This document shows, piece after piece, positions 5,582 through 12,578 of a DNA stretch of 15,685 bases. Numbering within the stretch: position 1 is the first letter of the stretch; each line of letters starts with the position of its first letter. Under the pieces are notes generated by a model. That model worked only from the letters and a program-made list of their open reading frames with translations. It made no database searches and was not told the origin of the DNA. This stretch comes from RGIG3528 sp963649295. Lineage in GTDB: Bacteria; Bacillota; Clostridia; Lachnospirales; Lachnospiraceae. Location of the stretch: contig CAVJHK010000041.1 of the NCBI GenBank assembly GCA_963649295.1, positions 1 through 15,685 on the forward strand, given 5' to 3'. Both the position numbers and the translations under genes were made by a program.

Positions 5582-6646
5582 TTATTTATAAAATACCGCA
5601 TACCATTCGGCAAACTTACGTAATCCTGTCCTTAAATCAGTGCTCGGCTTGTAGCCAAAATCACGCTCAAGTGCGCTTGTGTCCGCATAGGTTACGGGCA
5701 CGTCACCCGGCTGCATTGGAACAAGCTCCCTGTGTGCGGCAAAATCATAATCGGGCGGCAATACCTCTGCACGAACCAGTTCTTCGCTCAGGATCTGCAC
5801 AAAGTCCAGGAGATTCTCAGGATTCTGATTACCGATATTGTAAACCGCATACGGCGGAATGGGTAAGCCGTCCTCTCCTGTCCTTTTATCAGGCGCGCCC
5901 TTCATCACACGGACAACACCTTCTACAATATCGTCAACATAGGTAAAGTCGCGCTTACAGTTGCCATAATTAAAAATCTTGATTTTTTCACCCTTCACAA
6001 GCTTATTTGTAAATCCAAAATAAGCCATATCCGGACGTCCGGCAGGGCCATAGACCGTAAAGAATCGCAATCCCGTGGAAGGGATATTGTAAAGCTTTGA
6101 ATAAGCATGAGCCATAAGCTCATTGGATTTTTTGGTTGCGGCATAAAGCGAAACGGGATTGTCCACCTTGTCGTCCGTGCTGTAGGGGACCTTTTTGTTG
6201 GAGCCGTATACACTTGAAGAAGAAGCATAAACAAGGTGCTCCACTCCCTTATGCCCATTATCGTAAGAATATCTGCAGGCCTCAAGGATATTAAAAAAGC
6301 CCACAAGATTTGATTCTATATATGCATCGGGATTTGTGATTGAATAACGCACACCCGCCTGCGCCGCAAGGTTTACTACAATATCCGGCTTATATTTTTC
6401 AAATATATCCGTAATCAGCTGTTTGTCAGCAATATTGCCTTTTATGAAGGTGAATGTGGGATAAATCTTAAGCTCGTTCAGGCGGAATTCCTTGAGTGAC
6501 ACATCGTAATAGGAATTCATATTGTCGATACCGATAACGGTGGCAGTGGGAGCCTCATCATAAATCCTCTTAACAAGATTTGAGCCTATAAACCCTGCCG
6601 CGCCGGTAACAAGGATTGTTTTATTGTCCAATGTAAGTATATTCAT
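5582..6646 (-). CDS. UDP-glucuronate 4-epimerase-like NAD(P)-dependent enzyme
   Basis: A 354-residue extended short-chain dehydrogenase. It shows the NAD-binding GAAGFIG (15-21), a DNMNSYYDVSLKEFRL stretch (41-56), LAAQAGVRYSITNP (93-106), Ser143 and the catalytic YAATK (Tyr168, Lys172), then RFFTVYGPAGRPDMA and RDFTYVDDI. The YYD-LK-RL element and QAGVRYS are typical of the CapI/UDP-glucuronate 4-epimerase branch rather than GalE, so it should interconvert UDP-glucuronate and UDP-galacturonate in the cytoplasm. It starts 10 bases after the rfbD stop, with AGGA inside the end of rfbD, so the two are co-translated or at least co-transcribed. The kinase and nucleotidyltransferase downstream fit the same sugar. 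Branch assignment is by eye. Confidence 0.88.
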   Translation of the reverse strand: MNILTLDNKTILVTGAAGFIGSNLVKRIYDEAPTATVIGIDNMNSYYDVSLKEFRLNELKIYPTFTFIKGNIADKQLITDIFEKYKPDIVVNLAAQAGVRYSITNPDAYIESNLVGFFNILEACRYSYDNGHKGVEHLVYASSSSVYGSNKKVPYSTDDKVDNPVSLYAATKKSNELMAHAYSKLYNIPSTGLRFFTVYGPAGRPDMAYFGFTNKLVKGEKIKIFNYGNCKRDFTYVDDIVEGVVRVMKGAPDKRTGEDGLPIPPYAVYNIGNQNPENLLDFVQILSEELVRAEVLPPDYDFAAHRELVPMQPGDVPVTYADTSALERDFGYKPSTDLRTGLRKFAEWYAVFYK

Positions 6647-6656
6647 TTTTGTTTTC

Positions 6657-7601
6657 CTATTCCCTTATCTCCATGAGATACCTTTTCACCGCATCCTGCC
6701 ACGTGGGAAGGGGCTCAAATCCGTTATCCGTTAATTTTTGTTTATCGAGCCTGCTGTTAAAGGGTCGTTTTGCTTTGGTGAGTCCATATTCCGCCGTGGT
6801 CACGGGAAGAACCTTTGTATTTAATCCGTATTGACGGTATATTTCCGAGCAAAAATCATACCAGCTGATATATCCTGTTTTGCATCCCGCGTGCTCGTCC
6901 TCCACTTCGGAATTTGTGGCATGGTAGCAGCCGTATTTTTCGGTTTCCGCCATATCGATAAGAAGCCTTGCAAGGTCAAAGGTATATGTGGGAGTGCCTA
7001 TTTGGTCGTTTACAACACGCACGGTGTCGTGGGTTTTGCCGACACTTAACATCGTTTTGATAAAATTTTTGCCGTTTAAGCCAAACACCCATGCGATTCT
7101 CACAATAAAATATTTGGTAAGGATCCCACTTACTGCAAGTTCGCCGTCTAATTTTGATTTGCCATATATATTTAGCGGCTTATAATTTTTGCAATCGGGT
7201 GTCCGGGGTACAGTCCCCTCACCGTCAAACACATAGTCCGTGCTTATATAAATCATCTTGCAGTCAAGTATTTTAGAGGCTTCTGCAATATTACGCGTGC
7301 CGTATGCATTAATCGCAAAAACTTTTGTTTTATTTTTTTCGTCCTCCGCAGCGTCAACCTGAGTCCAGGCGGCGCAATGTATTACGACATCAGGATTTAC
7401 CTCTGTAATGACTTTTTTGACAGCATCCCTGTCGGTAATGTCAAGTGGCACATACTGTGCTTTTGTAACCGGAGAACCGTCATCCACACCGGTATATTCC
7501 CCATGAATATCGGAACCTACGCCCTCATATCCGCGCTTTAACAATTCATTCATTACGTCATGTCCAAGCTGACCGCCAACACCCGTTACAAAAAATTTCA
7601 T
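6657..7601 (-). CDS. rfbD: dTDP-4-dehydrorhamnose reductase
   Basis: RmlD catalyses the last, NAD(P)H-dependent step of dTDP-L-rhamnose synthesis. The chosen start, ATG 7599-7601, gives 314 residues beginning MKFFVTGVGGQLG, which places the Rossmann motif at the usual N-terminal position; a longer frame to 7655 would add 18 residues encoded partly by the downstream-most copy of a repeat array and is unlikely. STDYVFDGE (120-128) and the catalytic YGKSK (Tyr146, Lys150) are present, as is a substrate-loop RIAWVFG. Length fits the family, slightly longer than E. coli RmlD. The ribosome site is weak (GGGCAGAG). It is separated from rfbB by a 28-bp tandem array, and no rfbC or rfbA lies next to it. 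Confidence 0.9.
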   Translation of the reverse strand: MKFFVTGVGGQLGHDVMNELLKRGYEGVGSDIHGEYTGVDDGSPVTKAQYVPLDITDRDAVKKVITEVNPDVVIHCAAWTQVDAAEDEKNKTKVFAINAYGTRNIAEASKILDCKMIYISTDYVFDGEGTVPRTPDCKNYKPLNIYGKSKLDGELAVSGILTKYFIVRIAWVFGLNGKNFIKTMLSVGKTHDTVRVVNDQIGTPTYTFDLARLLIDMAETEKYGCYHATNSEVEDEHAGCKTGYISWYDFCSEIYRQYGLNTKVLPVTTAEYGLTKAKRPFNSRLDKQKLTDNGFEPLPTWQDAVKRYLMEIRE

Positions 7602-7637
7602 TATTTTACTCTGCCCTATCTTACCGATATAATTCCC

Positions 7638-7777
7638 AAAATCACTCATCCGCAATCACTCTGCCAAAATCACTCAACTGCAATCACTCCGCCAAAATCA
7701 CTCAACTGCAATCTCTCTGCAAAAATCACTCATCCGCAATCTCTCTGCCAAAATCACTCAACTGCACTCACTCCGCC
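7638..7777. repeat. 28-bp tandem array, five copies, built from 14-bp half-units
   Basis: Five uninterrupted copies occupy 7638-7665, 7666-7693, 7694-7721, 7722-7749 and 7750-7777. Each copy is two related 14-mers, for example AAAATCACTCATCC and GCAATCACTCTGCC, sharing AATCACTC. The first half alternates between ATCC and AACT endings. The unit length is not a multiple of three and stops occur in the coding-strand frames, so this is not a protein repeat. It fills most of the 231 bases between rfbB and rfbD. Possible roles include protein-binding iterons or a slippage-prone spacer; I see no inverted symmetry. Confidence 0.9.
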
Positions 7778-7832
7778 GCAAATGCCAAATATTCTAAAAT
7801 TTATCCTTGTTTTTCTTAAGCGAAACAGTTTC

Positions 7833-8852
7833 TTACCTGTCCCCGTACATCTTTTCGTAATAATTCCGATATTCTCCGTTAATGATATTTTCCCACCACT
7901 CACGATTTGTGAGATACCACTTTATGGTCTTTTTGATGCCGTCTTCAAATTTTGTTTCGGGCAACCACCCAAGTTCTGTATGAATCTTTGTCGGATCGAT
8001 CGCATAGCGCATGTCATGCCCTTTGCGGTCACCGACATGGGTAATCAGGCTTTCGGATTTCCCAAGCTCCTTACAGATAATCTTTACAATTTCGATATTT
8101 TGCTTTTCGTTGTGACCGCCCACGTTGTAAACTTCGCCCACACGGCCTTTGTGAATTATAAGATCGATTGCCTTGCAGTGATCTTCCACATAGAGCCAGT
8201 CACGGACGTTACATCCCTCGCCGTATACGGGCATGAGCTTATCATTAAGGGCATTTGCAATCATCAGCGGAATCAGCTTTTCCGGAAAATGATAAGGACC
8301 ATAATTATTTGAACAGCGTGAAATCGTAACAGGAAGCCCATATGTACGATGATAAGCAAGCACAAGCAAATCCGCCCCCGCCTTTGAGCTGCTGTAGGGC
8401 GAGCTTGTGTGAATGGGAGTTTCTTCCGTAAAAAAGAGGTCGGGGCGGTCGAGCGGCAGGTCACCGTATACTTCGTCCGTCGAAACCTGATGATAACGCT
8501 GTATACCATATTTGCGGCAGGCATCCATCAAAACGCCCGTGCCTATGATATTTGTTTGAAGAAAAATCCCGGGATCTTCGATTGAGCGGTCAACGTGAGA
8601 CTCTGCCGCAAAATTGACCACAATGTCGGGATGCTCTTCGCCAAATAACTTGTCCACCGCCGCGCGGTCACAGATGTCGGCTTTTACGAAACGGAAATTG
8701 GGATTTTCCATGACACTCTCAAGCGTTGACAAATTGCCCGCGTATGTGAGCTTGTCAAGGCAAACTATCCTGTAATCCGGATATTTTTTTAACATATGAA
8801 AAATAAAATTACTGCCGATAAAACCCGCACCGCCGGTAACGATAATATTCAT
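7833..8852 (-). CDS. rfbB: dTDP-glucose 4,6-dehydratase
   Basis: RmlB removes water from dTDP-glucose to give dTDP-4-keto-6-deoxyglucose, the second step of dTDP-rhamnose synthesis. The 339-residue protein has the NAD motif TGGAGFIGS (6-14), DKLTYAGN, FAAESHVDRSI (81-91), STDEVYGD with the catalytic Asp126-Glu127 pair, and YSSSK (Tyr153, Lys157), then RCSNNYGPYHFPEKLIP and RDWLYVEDHC. Length and all catalytic elements match the family. The ATG has AAAGGAG 7 bases upstream, a strong site. The product would pass to RmlC, not seen in this window, and RmlD at 6657-7601. It is preceded by a 258-base stretch with promoter-like sequences and a coding remnant. Confidence 0.96.
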   Translation of the reverse strand: MNIIVTGGAGFIGSNFIFHMLKKYPDYRIVCLDKLTYAGNLSTLESVMENPNFRFVKADICDRAAVDKLFGEEHPDIVVNFAAESHVDRSIEDPGIFLQTNIIGTGVLMDACRKYGIQRYHQVSTDEVYGDLPLDRPDLFFTEETPIHTSSPYSSSKAGADLLVLAYHRTYGLPVTISRCSNNYGPYHFPEKLIPLMIANALNDKLMPVYGEGCNVRDWLYVEDHCKAIDLIIHKGRVGEVYNVGGHNEKQNIEIVKIICKELGKSESLITHVGDRKGHDMRYAIDPTKIHTELGWLPETKFEDGIKKTIKWYLTNREWWENIINGEYRNYYEKMYGDR

Positions 8853-8879
8853 GAAAAAACTCCTTTGATATTCATTATT

Positions 8880-8907
8880 AAGATACTCTAAACAGACAAT
8901 GTATCAA
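8880..8907 (-). promoter_or_regulatory. Candidate promoter upstream of rfbB
   Basis: On the minus strand TTGATA (8902-8907) and TATCTT (8880-8885) are 16 bases apart, giving a predicted start near 8873 and a short leader with a strong ribosome site. A second, perfect TTGACA lies at 9071-9076, but the nearest -10-like hexamer, TATAGC (9046-9051), is 19 bases away. Either may drive rfbB separately from the priming transferase gene. Confidence 0.4.
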
Positions 8908-8916
8908 CCAATACTT

Positions 8917-9036
8917 TCATTCAGCCACCTCAAACAATCCCGCAATTTGCTCATTGTCATGGTCAAAATCAAAATTATCGGCTATATATTTCTCCCCTTT
9001 AAACATTCCGATTTTTATACCACCGGAATTCTTTTT
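8917..9036 (-). pseudogene. Short coding remnant, possible antitoxin tail
   Basis: An open frame of about 39 codons lies between the priming transferase and rfbB, with its only ATG at 9004-9006 (29 residues, beginning MFKGEKYIAD and ending IAGLFEVAE). No good ribosome site precedes it and no start fits the ten codons upstream. The pattern of a KIG-x-KG turn, an xxDNFD acidic stretch and a final IAxLF resembles, from memory, the C-terminal tail of small toxin-antitoxin antitoxins in Firmicutes. It may be the 3' end of a decayed gene, or chance. The rest of the 258-base region holds promoter-like sequence only. Confidence 0.3.
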
Positions 9037-9110
9037 TTAACATATGCTATATTTTGCGGTTTCATATATTTGTCAATCATATCCAAAAGAAACGATTTCG
9101 TTCCGCAAGC

Positions 9111-10571
9111 CTATTTTGCCCCGTCATGCTTAAACACGCCAAACACCGTCTTAAGCAAAATCTTTAAGTCCTGCGTAAGGCTAAAGGTGGTAATATATTC
9201 AAGGTCAAGGCGCACCACCTCTTCAAAATCCGTGATGTTGCTGCGGCCGCTCACCTGCCACATGCCTGTGATGCCGGGACGCATGGTAAGACGCGCGCGG
9301 TGATGATAATCATATTTTTCCCATTCGTCCTCCGTCGGCGGGCGTGTGCCCACAAGGCTCATGTCGCCCTTTAGGACATTAAAAAACTGAGGAAATTCGT
9401 CAAGCGACGTGCGCCTGATAAACTGACCTATGCCGTTCTTCTCGCGGCCGTCGGCAAGCTTTTTGTATCCGATGAGGCGAGGATCCTTGTCCATCTTAAA
9501 CATCATGCCGTCCTTGATATTATTTTGTTCCATTAGGGATTTTTTTAATTCTTCGGCATTCGGCACCATGCTGCGGAATTTGTAAAACGTGAATTTTTTG
9601 CCGTTGCGGCCGATGCGTGTCTGCCTGAATATAATGGGCCCGGGCGAGCTGATATAAATAATGGGTCCGATTATGATGCCGATAATTAATGTAAAAATAC
9701 ATCCGACCAAAGCGCCCAGGATATCCACCATGCGCTTAATTGCTGCCTGCCAGACACTTATCTTGACATAGCCCGTCGAAAGGACCATGAGCCCCGCAAT
9801 TCTGCGGACAGCAATCTGTTTGCGCTCGATTTGGTCGATGTTTAAGACGTTGTGCACAACAACGTTCATGTCGGCGCAAACCCTAAAAAAATCCGCCTTC
9901 GGCGCGGGATACTCGGGCGCATAAATCAGCACATCGTCTACCCAGGCGTTTTTTAAATAATCTGCCGCCTCCTCCGCCCTGCAGATAACGGGAACACCCA
10001 TGATTTCGCTTCCGTTATAATCCCCCGCAATGGCAATGCCGATAATGCTGTAAGCAAACAACGACTCATTCTTAATTCTGCTTATTATATCCTTTGCATG
10101 CTTTACGTCTGCCACGATAAAAAGCCTGGGAAGCTCAATTTTGCCGTTTTTGAGACGTTTTATGACAATTTTTTTCCATATGATTCTTTCAAAGAAAATG
10201 AGAATTATCGAAAAAATACATATATATGCAATAAAAAGTCGTGCCAGATTTCCCGCAAAATGAAACAGGAACGCCGCAACAATCGAAAGACCGGTCACGG
10301 ACAGACACAACTTAAGTACGCTCATCGCTTCATCAAAAATTCCGCGCTTTAATATGTTTTTGTACATCGAAAATCTTGCTCCCACAAAGATTTGCATCCC
10401 GAGCACAATTATCAGATATCCGTTCAGATTTGTGTTGTTTGTGAGATTCTTAAAACTTCCGAATCTTGCAAAATAAGCCAAAAAAAAGGCTATCGTCGTG
10501 CATAAAAGATCATATAAAATAAAATCCAAATGCTTCAGATAGTTCCTGCTTTTGATACTGTATGATGCCAT
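9111..10571 (-). CDS. Polyprenyl glycosylphosphotransferase (priming glycosyltransferase)
   Basis: This integral membrane enzyme would start polysaccharide assembly by moving a sugar 1-phosphate from a UDP-sugar to undecaprenyl phosphate. The 486 residues hold about four N-terminal membrane helices (roughly 15-35, 50-68, 85-108, 110-130), a soluble Rossmann-like middle (about 145-260), a further hydrophobic segment (283-308) and the bacterial sugar transferase domain to the end. Signature stretches are SSPGPIIFRQTRIG (308-321), FTFYKFRSM (327-335), RRTSLDEFPQFFNVLKG (386-402), MSLVGTRPP (404-412) and RPGITGMWQVSGR (431-443). The ATG has a GGGGGG-rich site 8 bases upstream. An attenuator-like hairpin series lies in front. 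Sugar specificity cannot be read from sequence. Confidence 0.95.
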   Translation of the reverse strand: MASYSIKSRNYLKHLDFILYDLLCTTIAFFLAYFARFGSFKNLTNNTNLNGYLIIVLGMQIFVGARFSMYKNILKRGIFDEAMSVLKLCLSVTGLSIVAAFLFHFAGNLARLFIAYICIFSIILIFFERIIWKKIVIKRLKNGKIELPRLFIVADVKHAKDIISRIKNESLFAYSIIGIAIAGDYNGSEIMGVPVICRAEEAADYLKNAWVDDVLIYAPEYPAPKADFFRVCADMNVVVHNVLNIDQIERKQIAVRRIAGLMVLSTGYVKISVWQAAIKRMVDILGALVGCIFTLIIGIIIGPIIYISSPGPIIFRQTRIGRNGKKFTFYKFRSMVPNAEELKKSLMEQNNIKDGMMFKMDKDPRLIGYKKLADGREKNGIGQFIRRTSLDEFPQFFNVLKGDMSLVGTRPPTEDEWEKYDYHHRARLTMRPGITGMWQVSGRSNITDFEEVVRLDLEYITTFSLTQDLKILLKTVFGVFKHDGAK

Positions 10572-10608
10572 TTTTTGAGCCCCCCTCTCTCGGCTGTCCG
10601 TTTCGGGT

Positions 10609-10640
10609 AAAAAAAGTCCCTTGTGAAATCACAAGGGACT
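10609..10640 (-). terminator. Strong intrinsic terminator just upstream of the priming transferase
   Basis: On the minus strand a perfect 12-bp stem (10615-10626 with 10629-10640; arms AGTCCCTTGTGA and TCACAAGGGACT) is followed at once by seven T. Only 37 bases separate the T run from the transferase start codon, too few for a separate promoter and ribosome site, so expression of the transferase needs readthrough or a start upstream of the hairpin. Confidence 0.88.
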
Positions 10641-10654
10641 CATATTTTTGTTTT

Positions 10655-10779
10655 AATAATGCTCCCCGGATGCATTATTTGCAGGCGGTACCTTTTGTTT
10701 CCCTTTTGGGTACCACCCCCAACAATTCATGCGCCTTATGCCAACCCTATGTTAACGGCATATGCGTGACAATTTGTTA
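10655..10779 (-). ncRNA. Structured leader RNA candidate upstream of the terminator
   Basis: Three further hairpins precede the terminator on the minus strand. The first pairs TATGCC-type arms (10737-10742 with 10757-10762) with partial outer pairing. The second has nine pairs including one G-U (10684-10692 with 10709-10717) around a 16-base A/G-rich loop. The third has eight perfect pairs (10655-10662 with 10672-10679). The loop of the second contains AAGGGA, complementary to UCCCUU in the 5' arm of the terminator stem, so an alternative antiterminator pairing is possible. It does not match a riboswitch class that I can recall. Roles as an EAR-like antitermination element or a metabolite sensor are open. 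Confidence 0.5.
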
Positions 10780-11490
10780 TTATTTTTTAAGCTTCTTGAT
10801 CTTGCCTGCGTTCCTGCTGCAATAGATTGCGCCTGCCGCTGCGATAACGGCTACAACCGCAAGCACGATGATAACGGGTGTTGCGTTGAAGCTTGACTGT
10901 GTGGCAACATCAAGTTCAACAACAGCTGCCGGGATCTTTGTAATAACGATAGGCGAAAAGCTTGTGAATTTGGCTGTTACCTTGCCGTCCTTGACGGATG
11001 TGGGATCGATAATTTCCCATTCGCCTGTTGCTTCAAGATAGTGGAGAATCTTAACCGTATCTCCCTTTGCAATTGCGGGAACTTCGAATTCAACCTCGGC
11101 ATAACCCTTTTCTTCGATTTCCTTTGTAACGGACTCTGCCGGTGTAAAATCAAATGCCGCAAGAAGCTCGGGCTCTGCAGACTCGGCAAGAGGTGTGGAG
11201 TCATCGGAAAGTGTAAGTGTTCCGTCTTCGGAAACTGCAGAAACAAGCGATGCGTTCTGCTCTGCGGCCTGCTTTAAGATATCTGCCACAAGCGATCTGA
11301 TTACATTGTTTGCTTCGGTAACAACTTCGACATTTAATTGTTCAACGGTGCCCACTTCTTCCTTCATGACAACAGCTTCCTTTAAGACAACTGCGTCCTC
11401 GGCCGTGGGACTCGGTGCTGCAAATGCGGGTGTGCATACGGTCATTAATGTAAGAACCGCTGCCGCAGCCATAGCGATACCCTTTTTCAT
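10780..11490 (-). CDS. Secreted, C-terminally membrane-tethered protein of unknown function
   Basis: I do not recognise the family. The 236 residues start with a classical signal peptide, MKKGIAMAAAAVLTLMTVC, with a likely AFA-AP cleavage after residue 24. A mature acidic region with coiled-coil-like character (about 30-90) follows, then a beta-rich domain (about 115-190) containing EVPAIAKGDTVKILHYL and FTSFSPIVITK. A hydrophobic segment at about 202-225 and a lysine-rich end (GKIKKLKK) would hold the C terminus in the membrane with the basic tail inside; no LPXTG motif is present. The start has AGGAGGG 7 bases upstream, one of the best in the window. It lies between the LCP gene and the attenuator, so it probably works in surface polysaccharide handling, though this is inferred from position. 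Confidence 0.85.
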   Translation of the reverse strand: MKKGIAMAAAAVLTLMTVCTPAFAAPSPTAEDAVVLKEAVVMKEEVGTVEQLNVEVVTEANNVIRSLVADILKQAAEQNASLVSAVSEDGTLTLSDDSTPLAESAEPELLAAFDFTPAESVTKEIEEKGYAEVEFEVPAIAKGDTVKILHYLEATGEWEIIDPTSVKDGKVTAKFTSFSPIVITKIPAAVVELDVATQSSFNATPVIIVLAVVAVIAAAGAIYCSRNAGKIKKLKK

Positions 11491-11516
11491 ATTCTATCCC
11501 TCCTGAAAATAAATGA

Positions 11517-12560
11517 TCAGCTTCCTGATCTCGTGTACATAGTCTGAATAATTATATCATACAGGCTTTCTTTGTCAACATAAAATTCTTCAAATTTTTC
11601 GCCCTGCTTTAAATCTCCGTCGATTTTGAACATTCTTGATTCGTCAAAGCCGTAATTTATAAGCCTTTCGGCGATTTCGGAAAAAATCAAGTTGCTCACA
11701 ATATAATCGGAAAGCATGTTATATATATCAACAGCCGCATCCGGGTCGCCGTTTACTTTTTGCTTTAATGCGTCATAAAGCGCAAGGGAATATTGCTCTT
11801 CCCGTTCAAGACGCATGCTTGCCGACCCAAAATCACCCGTATCGCGGTAGCGAAGATAAACATATGCTTCGTCGTCCGTAAGGCGCACCGTTTCGCCTTT
11901 TTTGAGATGGACGTTCATGCTGTCGTTATCGAGATCTTCAAGCACCGTCACGGTCACACCGCCCGCAACATGATTAAGAATCTTCATTCCGTCCATATTC
12001 ATGGCGATATATCCCGCAATCGGAATGTCATAAAAAAGCGTGCTCACAGCTTGTGTCGTATTTTCGGCGCTTCCTCTCATTCCGTCGCCGTAGCCGTGCT
12101 GGAGGCAGATTTGCGCATTGAATGTCCCGTAATAATTTCCGTTTGCGTCGCAGAGCTTAATCGGAGTCATTGTATTACGATTAATCGGAATAACCGATAC
12201 ACATTTGTTTAAATCGTCGGTCACAAGCAAAAACATCGCATCCGACTGACCGCCCGACACATAATCCGCTGCCTTCTCAACCTTCCCGGACTTGTCGACA
12301 CCCATGATCAGATAATTTTTTATATATTTATTGTAAACATATGTTTCGCCGTTATAGGTGATTTTGCCCTCGCTCCATTTGCCGGACGCCACAGATTTGT
12401 TTGCGGCACTCATCTCACTTGTGAGCCTGTTTGTCCTTTGGGCACGCGTAAAGCTCACCGTTCCGTTTTCGACGCTTCTTAGCACAAAAATCGCAAGCAC
12501 GGCAAAAATACAAACAATCACACACGTTATCGCTATCACGGAAATCTGTTTTCTGCTCAT
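11517..12560 (-). CDS. LytR-CpsA-Psr (LCP) family protein
   Basis: LCP proteins transfer lipid-linked glycopolymers to the cell wall outside the membrane. This 347-residue protein has one N-terminal membrane helix (about 8-28), then an outside domain with IMGVDKSG (Asp89), GGQSDAMFLLVTDD (Asp107), a core VSVIPINRNT (Arg128) and a later LRYRDTGDFGSASMRLEREEQ-like region split over 236-256 (Arg237, Arg239, Arg250, Arg253). The family's usual IPRDT is here INRNT, keeping Arg but replacing the following Asp with Asn. It lies 18 bases after cpsD, with a weak GGGCGG ribosome site, and is followed by a secreted protein gene. It most likely attaches the polymer made by this cluster. Family call is secure; the effect of the Asn change is unknown. 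Confidence 0.9.
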   Translation of the reverse strand: MSRKQISVIAITCVIVCIFAVLAIFVLRSVENGTVSFTRAQRTNRLTSEMSAANKSVASGKWSEGKITYNGETYVYNKYIKNYLIMGVDKSGKVEKAADYVSGGQSDAMFLLVTDDLNKCVSVIPINRNTMTPIKLCDANGNYYGTFNAQICLQHGYGDGMRGSAENTTQAVSTLFYDIPIAGYIAMNMDGMKILNHVAGGVTVTVLEDLDNDSMNVHLKKGETVRLTDDEAYVYLRYRDTGDFGSASMRLEREEQYSLALYDALKQKVNGDPDAAVDIYNMLSDYIVSNLIFSEIAERLINYGFDESRMFKIDGDLKQGEKFEEFYVDKESLYDIIIQTMYTRSGS

Positions 12561-12578
12561 ATGCCGCCCGTCTTATCT

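Noticed and set aside
7638..7777. CRISPR array, because the repeat unit is 28 bases
   Set aside because: The units are contiguous with no spacers, have internal 14-bp periodicity, and no cas genes are near. It is a simple tandem array.
7560..8312. Plus-strand open frame of 250 codons across the tandem array and the end of rfbB
   Set aside because: It is antisense to rfbB and runs through noncoding repeats. No ribosome site and no recognisable protein pattern.
9003..9038. Plus-strand terminator, ATTCCG / CGGAAT followed by seven T
   Set aside because: The stem is only six pairs with a 13-base loop and no plus-strand gene ends nearby, so chance is more likely.
8899..9303. Plus-strand frame of 134 codons over the spacer and the end of the priming transferase
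   Set aside because: Antisense to a certain gene and lacking a ribosome site or family pattern.
10684..10720. T-box riboswitch, because the minus strand contains GGGTGGTACC, close to the T-box AGGGTGGNACCGCG
   Set aside because: The motif is followed by CC rather than GCG, only about 60 bases of leader lie upstream so there is no room for Stem I with a specifier loop, and the controlled gene is not amino-acid related. The palindromic GGTACC explains the likeness.
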